Shown: piece after piece, positions 14,005 to 17,695 of the stretch
How the letters are laid out: each line of letters starts with the position of its first letter
Position numbering within the stretch: the stretch's first letter is position 1
Assembly (NCBI GenBank): GCA_938034715.1
Contig: CALHMM010000105.1
Coordinates: 1-17,695 of the forward strand
Direction: 5' to 3'
Source of the DNA: Minisyncoccota bacterium
GTDB lineage: Bacteria > Patescibacteriota > Minisyncoccia > Moranbacterales > GCA-2747515
DNA length: 17,695 nucleotides
The notes under the pieces: generated by a model
Database searches by the model: none
The model's input: the letters and a program-made list of their open reading frames with translations, nothing else
Told to the model about the DNA's origin: nothing
Made by a program: the position numbers and the translations under genes

Positions 14005-14646
14005 TCACCTCATTCTATTTCGATATCGACTGATAAAGTGTTCGATTGTCTCACCTATGATGTTTGTTCTACCATATTTCCAATGAACGTAGCCCGACAC
14101 ACTGACGATAAACGCACCAATGCAATCGACAATCAAATCTCCCATTGTGTCTTGCAAGCTAACTTGCATAGAGAGATGAAAAACAGAATCTAAAATAAAC
14201 TCTATAATCTCCCAGAGAGCACCGATCGCCAATGCAAACGTAAATCCAAACAAAGCAACAACACTCGCAGTAGCATCAATCGTTTGAGCACTTTGCATCA
14301 TTCGCATCGATCCCAAGCCAATCAAACCAAAAATCACAGCGCTACTGCCATGAAGTGCAATGTCCCACCAGTGAAAAATCTGGTAGAAATCGTGAATCTC
14401 ACCCAAAAAAAGCGAAGCATAAGCAAAAAGCACACCCAAAAGCGTAATCAGACGTGGCAATCTTACATCATACCAACGATGCAAAAGTGTCGGCACAAAG
14501 GTAAAAAAAAGAGTAAGTAAAATAACAAAAAGTGTAGACCACTGTGCCCTATACACAGCAAAAAGTCCAGCGACAACGAGTGTGCCCCAAACAAACCACA
14601 AAACACTTTTTTCGGAAAGAATAAATTTTAAAAAATTTCTATACAT
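14005..14646 (-). CDS. DUF2238 (YjdF-like) integral membrane protein
   Basis: The protein has 213 residues from ATG 14646, with about six membrane helices. The frame is open further upstream to 14775, but that would overlap 43 codons of engB with unrelated sequence, so I use the first ATG behind the engB stop (gap 7 nt). Conserved DUF2238 features are visible: LGEIHDFYQIFHWWDIALHG (81-100), then FALAIGALWEIIEFILD (137-153), and LQDTMGDLIVDCIGA (164-178). The Asp, His, Trp and Glu residues in or near the membrane recall a polar or metal-binding site, but the family has no established function that I know of. It is the last gene of the uppP-engB cluster and ends with TGA, showing that UGA is a stop in this organism. 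It meets the comF gene tail to tail. Confidence 0.85.
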   Translation of the reverse strand: MYRNFLKFILSEKSVLWFVWGTLVVAGLFAVYRAQWSTLFVILLTLFFTFVPTLLHRWYDVRLPRLITLLGVLFAYASLFLGEIHDFYQIFHWWDIALHGSSAVIFGLIGLGSMRMMQSAQTIDATASVVALFGFTFALAIGALWEIIEFILDSVFHLSMQVSLQDTMGDLIVDCIGAFIVSVSGYVHWKYGRTNIIGETIEHFISRYRNRMR

Positions 14647-14653
14647 AAAATTT

Positions 14654-15250
14654 TTACGAGCTTTTACCAAAAATATCCTCAACAATAAGCTCACGTCCAT
14701 AACCCTTTGCTGCACTAGCAGAAATAATTGAGATATCCTCACCACACTCAGATTGTATATTGCGAAGCGAAGCATAAAGCTCCTTTTGGTTCAATTTATC
14801 ACATTTATTGGCAACAATAGTGTATGGATGATCATACTCTTCAAGTACGGCAATCATCTCTCTATCAAAATCCTTCAATCCTACTTTTGCGTCCACAATT
14901 AGGATCACATGTGTAACAGAAGTTTCTCCACTAACAAAATACCAGAGAATTAATTTTCGCAATTTTTCACGGTCTTTATGTCCGAGCTTGGCATAACCGT
15001 AACCAGGCAGATCAACAAAATAATGAGTGTCATTTATGTCAAAAAAGTTTATATGTTGCGTCTTTCCAGGCGTTGCTGATGACTTAACCAAATTTTTTTG
15101 ACCTACAAGCATATTGATAAGACTCGATTTCCCAACATTTGAACGACCGACAAATGCTATTTGCGGCTTGTCATCGCAAATAATATTGTGAGATCCAACA
15201 GCACTCAACAAAAATTTAGCACTACGTATTTGTGGAATATTCTCATTCAT
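14654..15250 (-). CDS. engB: Ribosome-biogenesis GTP-binding protein EngB/YsxC
   Basis: This 198-residue single-domain TRAFAC GTPase is needed for assembly of the large ribosomal subunit. All G motifs are present: G1 GRSNVGKSS (35-43), G2 at T60 in ATPGKTQ, G3 DLPGYGYAK (80-88), G4 NKCDK (148-152, in place of the commoner TKADK) and G5 SASAAKG (177-183). The segment RSAKFLLSA before G1 and DREKLRKLILWY after G3 are family-typical. Length is normal. It starts 4 nt behind uppP and is followed after 7 nt by the DUF2238 gene, so the three share a transcript, most likely from the uppP promoter. Confidence 0.97.
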   Translation of the reverse strand: MNENIPQIRSAKFLLSAVGSHNIICDDKPQIAFVGRSNVGKSSLINMLVGQKNLVKSSATPGKTQHINFFDINDTHYFVDLPGYGYAKLGHKDREKLRKLILWYFVSGETSVTHVILIVDAKVGLKDFDREMIAVLEEYDHPYTIVANKCDKLNQKELYASLRNIQSECGEDISIISASAAKGYGRELIVEDIFGKSS

Positions 15251-15254
15251 TTTG

Positions 15255-16031
15255 TTAGCGGAAAAAAATTAAAAGTAAAATACCAAAGACAATACGATAA
15301 TACCCAAAAATTACAAAACTATGCTTCGCAACAAATTTCACAAGAAATTTCAATGAAAAATACGCAACTACAAACGCACTAAAGAATCCGACGATCAAAT
15401 TTATACCATCACTTTGGGAAAGTGAGTCAAGCGATGTCGATAGATCATAAAGCGTTACACCACCAATCACTGGTATTGCAAGTAAAAATGAAAATTCCGT
15501 CGCAGCCGCGCGTTTCAATCCAAACAAAAGACCGCCGATAATCGTAGCGCCAGACCGTGATGTTCCAGGGATAAGTGAAAATACCTGAAAAAGACCTACT
15601 ACCAAAGATTCTTTCATCGTCATGTTTTCAAGTGAAATCAGACTCTCAGGGGCATCTTTTTCTTTCTTTGCATAAAAGTATTCCACAAGAATAAAGACAA
15701 GACCCCCAGAAATAAACATCCACGCAACGACGACGACAGAAAAAAGACTTTTAATATAATCCTCCAAGACAAAACCGACAAAAGCCACAGGAACGGAAGC
15801 TGCAACAATCAACCAAAGCAAGTGCCTCATCTGCGGAAGCTTCTTCCAATAGTATAATATAACAGCAAAAACAGCAGCGCATTGTATGATGATCTCAAAA
15901 CTCTTAAGGGCATCATCTTGCACAAGTCCTAACATCTCACTTGTGACAATCATATGTCCCGTAGATGAGATAGGCAAAAACTCCGTAACACCTTCAACGA
16001 TTCCAACAATAATAGCGTCTAATAGAGTCAT
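15255..16031 (-). CDS. uppP: Undecaprenyl-diphosphate phosphatase UppP (BacA)
   Basis: This 258-residue polytopic membrane phosphatase converts undecaprenyl diphosphate to undecaprenyl phosphate, recycling the lipid carrier used for peptidoglycan and surface polymers. The first catalytic motif is EGVTEFLPISSTGH (13-26), with E13, E17 and H26 at the positions expected to be essential. The second is PGTSRSGAT (155-163), with R159. About eight hydrophobic segments are present and the length matches the family (about 260-280). It is the first gene of a tight cluster with engB and the DUF2238 gene and has a well-placed promoter. The upstream gene encodes a DedA protein, a family that includes undecaprenyl-phosphate translocases. 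Bacitracin tolerance is a known effect of this family but cannot be judged here. Confidence 0.97.
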   Translation of the reverse strand: MTLLDAIIVGIVEGVTEFLPISSTGHMIVTSEMLGLVQDDALKSFEIIIQCAAVFAVILYYWKKLPQMRHLLWLIVAASVPVAFVGFVLEDYIKSLFSVVVVAWMFISGGLVFILVEYFYAKKEKDAPESLISLENMTMKESLVVGLFQVFSLIPGTSRSGATIIGGLLFGLKRAAATEFSFLLAIPVIGGVTLYDLSTSLDSLSQSDGINLIVGFFSAFVVAYFSLKFLVKFVAKHSFVIFGYYRIVFGILLLIFFR

Positions 16032-16063
16032 AATTTATCTCAATTCTCATGCACAATCATCAT

Positions 16064-16092
16064 ATTATAAAACATAAATACATTTTTGTCCA
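16064..16092 (-). promoter_or_regulatory. Promoter of the uppP-engB-DUF2238 cluster
   Basis: TGGACA (five of six matches to TTGACA), a 17-nt spacer and a perfect TATAAT lie on the minus strand between dedA and uppP. The start would fall near 16057, giving a leader of about 26 nt. This is the only site in the window with both hexamers close to the sigma70-type consensus at ideal spacing. Confidence 0.65.
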
Positions 16093-16125
16093 TATCTTAA
16101 GATCATCTCTCGAACCTTTGCATCA

Positions 16126-16740
16126 CTATGCTTTACCTCGCTTTACGTACAATATATAGACAATGCTTGAGATGACGATGAGTACTAGCGTTCCAATGGT
16201 AATTTGACCTAGATACTCCTCAATAAGCTCTTGATTGCTGCCGAGGAAGTATCCAAGCAGTGTGAGGATAGTAACCCAAATACCAGCACCAGCACTTGTA
16301 TAAAAAGTAAATTTCAGAGGATTCATCTTAGCAAGTCCAGCGGGAAAAGAAATATATTGCCGTACAACAGGGACCAGGCGACCATTAAAGGTAGAGATGG
16401 GACCATGCTTTGCAAAAAAATCTTCAACTTTTTTCATCTTCTCCTGTGTTACAAAGTTTCGCACAATCGGAGTTTTCAACAAAACTGATCTTCCAAGTTT
16501 CAATGCTAGGAAGTAGTTAAGCCACGCCCCTCCAAGAGACCCCAAGATACCCATGAGGATCACCAAAAAAACATTCAATTCACCTTGAAAAGCGAGATAC
16601 CCAGCTGGAATCATCACAACCTCACTTGGAAAAGGGAAAAATGAGCTCTCTAAAAACATCATCACAAATATCCCAATGTACCCCCAAGCACTCACAATAC
16701 CAACAATACTATCAATAATTGTATGCAATAAATCCATCAT
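16126..16740 (-). CDS. DedA-family membrane protein (putative undecaprenyl-phosphate translocase)
   Basis: This 204-residue protein has the DedA/SNARE-associated (VTT) fold signature. Visible motifs are ESSFFPFPSEVVMIPAGYLA (31-50), GSLGGAWLNYFLALKLGR (67-84) and NGRLVPVVRQYISFPAGLAK (119-138). The last contains the conserved Arg and Pro residues (R121, R127, P133). Helices are visible at about 17-37, 54-79, 144-168 and 180-198; the 31-50 and 119-138 segments are the likely re-entrant loops. Some DedA members (UptA and relatives) flip undecaprenyl phosphate back to the inner face, and its neighbour uppP makes undecaprenyl phosphate, so a shared role is plausible; other DedA proteins act on other phospholipids. 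ATG 16740 and 16737 are both possible starts; neither has a good ribosome binding site. Confidence 0.92.
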   Translation of the reverse strand: MMDLLHTIIDSIVGIVSAWGYIGIFVMMFLESSFFPFPSEVVMIPAGYLAFQGELNVFLVILMGILGSLGGAWLNYFLALKLGRSVLLKTPIVRNFVTQEKMKKVEDFFAKHGPISTFNGRLVPVVRQYISFPAGLAKMNPLKFTFYTSAGAGIWVTILTLLGYFLGSNQELIEEYLGQITIGTLVLIVISSIVYILYVKRGKA

Positions 16741-16761
16741 TTTAAGTTCTATAAGTAATTA

Positions 16762-16767
16762 ATTATA
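16762..16767 (-). promoter_or_regulatory. Candidate -10 box of the dedA-family gene
   Basis: A perfect TATAAT lies on the minus strand 22 nt before the start codon, in the 78-nt gap behind the small orphan gene. The upstream sequence TTGTGA is 20 nt away, longer than ideal. A start near 16755 would give a leader of about 15 nt. Confidence 0.4.
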
Positions 16768-16818
16768 AAGATCTCCCCATATCGAATTCACAATTCAACA
16801 GAAAAAAGTATGAAATTT

Positions 16819-17205
16819 CTATCTGTATCCCTTACCAAAGGGCCACCCATTACCCCATCGCCACGGCGTATGCACAAACGGAAAACCAAAATGAGGTCGC
16901 AAGAAAAAAGTAGCACGAGAAAGAAAAGTTAGGTTATCAGGCGCTTGATTTACGCATTGTTTAAATGCGGCATCTACATCCAATTTCAGATCATACGTCC
17001 CACCATCGAAATACGCCTTCTCCCTGTCGTTACAGCATCCCGCAACTTGATCTGAAACGTCCCCAGCAAAAAATCCACACGATTTTGATATATAGACTTC
17101 TTGCTGTGCAGGACTGTCATAAAAACTCCAATTCACAATCCACCAAAGATATGTCGCAAACAAAAGTGAGACAAAAAACAAGAATCTAGCCGCTGAACTG
17201 CTCAT
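16819..17205 (-). CDS. Small membrane-anchored protein of unknown function
   Basis: I do not recognise this 128-residue protein. It has one hydrophobic segment near the N-terminus (about 7-25) that ends in WWIVNW, so it is either membrane-anchored or exported. The rest would be outside the cell. It has four Cys (43, 57, 58, 84) around an Asp- and Gly-rich middle. The C-terminal 30 residues are rich in Phe, Pro, Trp and Gly (RPHFGFPFVHTPWRWGNGWP). The Cys pattern suggests disulfides or a metal site. Coding is supported by uninterrupted length, a plausible signal anchor, tight placement between dedA and the divergent Ada-like gene, and AAAGAA before the ATG. No signal peptidase site is convincing. 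Confidence 0.7.
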   Translation of the reverse strand: MSSSAARFLFFVSLLFATYLWWIVNWSFYDSPAQQEVYISKSCGFFAGDVSDQVAGCCNDREKAYFDGGTYDLKLDVDAAFKQCVNQAPDNLTFLSRATFFLRPHFGFPFVHTPWRWGNGWPFGKGYR

Positions 17206-17253
17206 ACATTCTTTTTAATGATATGCCTGAACTTATATAATAGTACCATAATA

Positions 17254-17268
17254 CGTGCATTTTGCACG
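17254..17268. promoter_or_regulatory. Perfect inverted repeat in the divergent gap before the Ada-like gene
   Basis: CGTGCA-TTT-TGCACG is a 6-bp perfect inverted repeat in the 119-nt gap between the small orphan gene and the Ada-like gene. It is followed on the plus strand by seven A residues, so it is not a plus-strand terminator. Its size fits an operator for a dimeric regulator or a regulator binding two half-sites. It overlaps the region where the -35 of the minus-strand gene would lie (weak -10 TATTAT near 17237). Function is not shown. Confidence 0.4.
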
Positions 17269-17324
17269 AAAAAAACCACATGATTCGGGTCGCTTTACAA
17301 GCCACTATATATTATGATAAGAGT

Positions 17325-17695
17325 ATGAAAAATAATCAATCTCACAAAAGCTATCACGATATTTCAATAGCGATATCTTATCTTGTAGAACATGCACAAA
17401 ACCATCCTTCCTTAGAAGATGTATCTAAAGTTACAGGACTAAGCAAAGCCCATCTGCAAAAAACATTCAAAAAATGGGTTGGACTGAGCCCAAAACAATT
17501 CCTCAAATACGTAAGCATAACCAGGGCCAAAAGTATTCTACAAGAAGAAAACCTACCTATAGTAAGAGCCTCCGCAAAAACAGGTCTTTCTAGCAGTGGT
17601 CGATTACACGATCTCTTTGTAACAGTTGAATCTATGACACCAGGCCAATTCAAAAGCATTCAGACAGGAAGCGGTCAAAAAATCTCTATAAATTA
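17325..17695 (+). CDS. Ada-like AraC-type regulator / O6-methylguanine-DNA methyltransferase (partial, cut by right edge)
   Basis: The frame runs from ATG 17325 to the edge with no stop, giving 123 residues. YHDISIAISYLVEHAQNHPS (10-29) opens an AraC-type double helix-turn-helix. The first reading helix is near LEDVSKVTGLSKAHLQKTFKKWVG, and the second is near IVRASAKTGLSSSGRLHDLFV. The stretch SGRLHDLFVTVESMTPGQFK (91-110) closely resembles the joint between the regulator and the methyltransferase in fused AraC-MGMT proteins, where it usually reads SRLHDLFVTLEAMTPGEYK. The catalytic PCHR motif would lie outside the window. Such proteins repair O6-alkylguanine by transferring the alkyl group to a Cys of their own, and some control their own gene. 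The Ada N-terminal zinc domain (methylphosphotriester repair) is absent. The start is the only ATG ahead of the domain; its ribosome binding site is weak. Confidence 0.85.
   Translation, partial: MKNNQSHKSYHDISIAISYLVEHAQNHPSLEDVSKVTGLSKAHLQKTFKKWVGLSPKQFLKYVSITRAKSILQEENLPIVRASAKTGLSSSGRLHDLFVTVESMTPGQFKSIQTGSGQKISIN

Noticed and set aside
14647..14775. N-terminal extension of the DUF2238 protein from 14775
   Set aside because: The 43 extra codons overlap engB in another frame and do not look like the family's N-terminus. ATG 14646 lies 7 nt behind the engB stop.
17378..17659. Minus-strand open frame opposite the Ada-like gene
   Set aside because: The plus strand here encodes a recognisable AraC-type domain with the MGMT-fusion joint. 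The minus frame shows no domain and is an antisense shadow.

Overview
The window looks like a chromosomal segment of a small-genome, AT-rich bacterium of the Candidate Phyla Radiation (Patescibacteria, most likely a Parcubacteria/Paceibacteria-type lineage). This is inferred from gene content and style. There is a compact one-envelope type IV pilus (T4P) locus with no secretin or PilP gene, prepilins of the KKGFTLIELL type, few strong Shine-Dalgarno sites, and short gene gaps. TGA is used as a stop (end of the DUF2238 gene at 14005-14007), which argues against the UGA=Gly code of Gracilibacteria/Absconditabacteria. The phylum assignment is inference; no rRNA or other marker gene lies in the window.

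Left two thirds (1-10540, minus strand, read right to left): a nearly complete T4P biogenesis cluster. The order is pilM, a pilN-like gene, pilO, pilB (extension ATPase), a single-domain CheY-like receiver, pilT (retraction ATPase), pilC (platform), a major pilin gene, prepilin peptidase, and then three minor (pseudo)pilins of GspH-, PilV/GspI- and PilW/GspJ-like type. The last of these runs off the left edge. The pilin gene sits in its own small unit: a candidate promoter, the best Shine-Dalgarno site I noticed in the window, and a 13-bp-arm intrinsic terminator directly behind it. This fits a subunit needed in far larger amounts than the machine parts. Extended -10 boxes (TGnTATAAT-like) recur before several genes, so the cluster is probably read from several internal promoters.

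Middle (10477-13990): a 298-bp divergent spacer with back-to-back promoters and two small hairpins, then a plus-strand pair, clpC (AAA+ unfoldase with a ClpP-docking LGF loop) and a comF-family phosphoribosyltransferase gene 9 nt behind it. A ComF protein next to a pilus suggests the pilus may serve DNA uptake; the window shows no comEA or comEC.

Right third (14005-17205, minus strand): envelope and housekeeping genes. These are a small orphan membrane-anchored protein, a DedA-family protein, uppP (undecaprenyl-diphosphate phosphatase, with the best -35/-10 promoter in the window), engB/ysxC (ribosome-assembly GTPase) and a DUF2238 (YjdF-like) membrane protein. uppP-engB-DUF2238 are packed 4 and 7 nt apart and are probably one operon. 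DedA and UppP may both act in undecaprenyl-phosphate recycling.

Right edge (17325-17695, plus strand): the start of an Ada-like protein with an AraC-type DNA-binding domain, probably followed outside the window by an O6-methylguanine-DNA methyltransferase domain. A perfect CGTGCA-TTT-TGCACG inverted repeat lies in the divergent gap before it.

No rRNA, tRNA, CRISPR array, insertion sequence or prophage was seen. I found no clear new system. The most interesting points are the receiver protein wedged between the two pilus motors, the PilN-like protein without the usual PilM-binding motif, and the clpC-comF pairing opposite the pilus operon.
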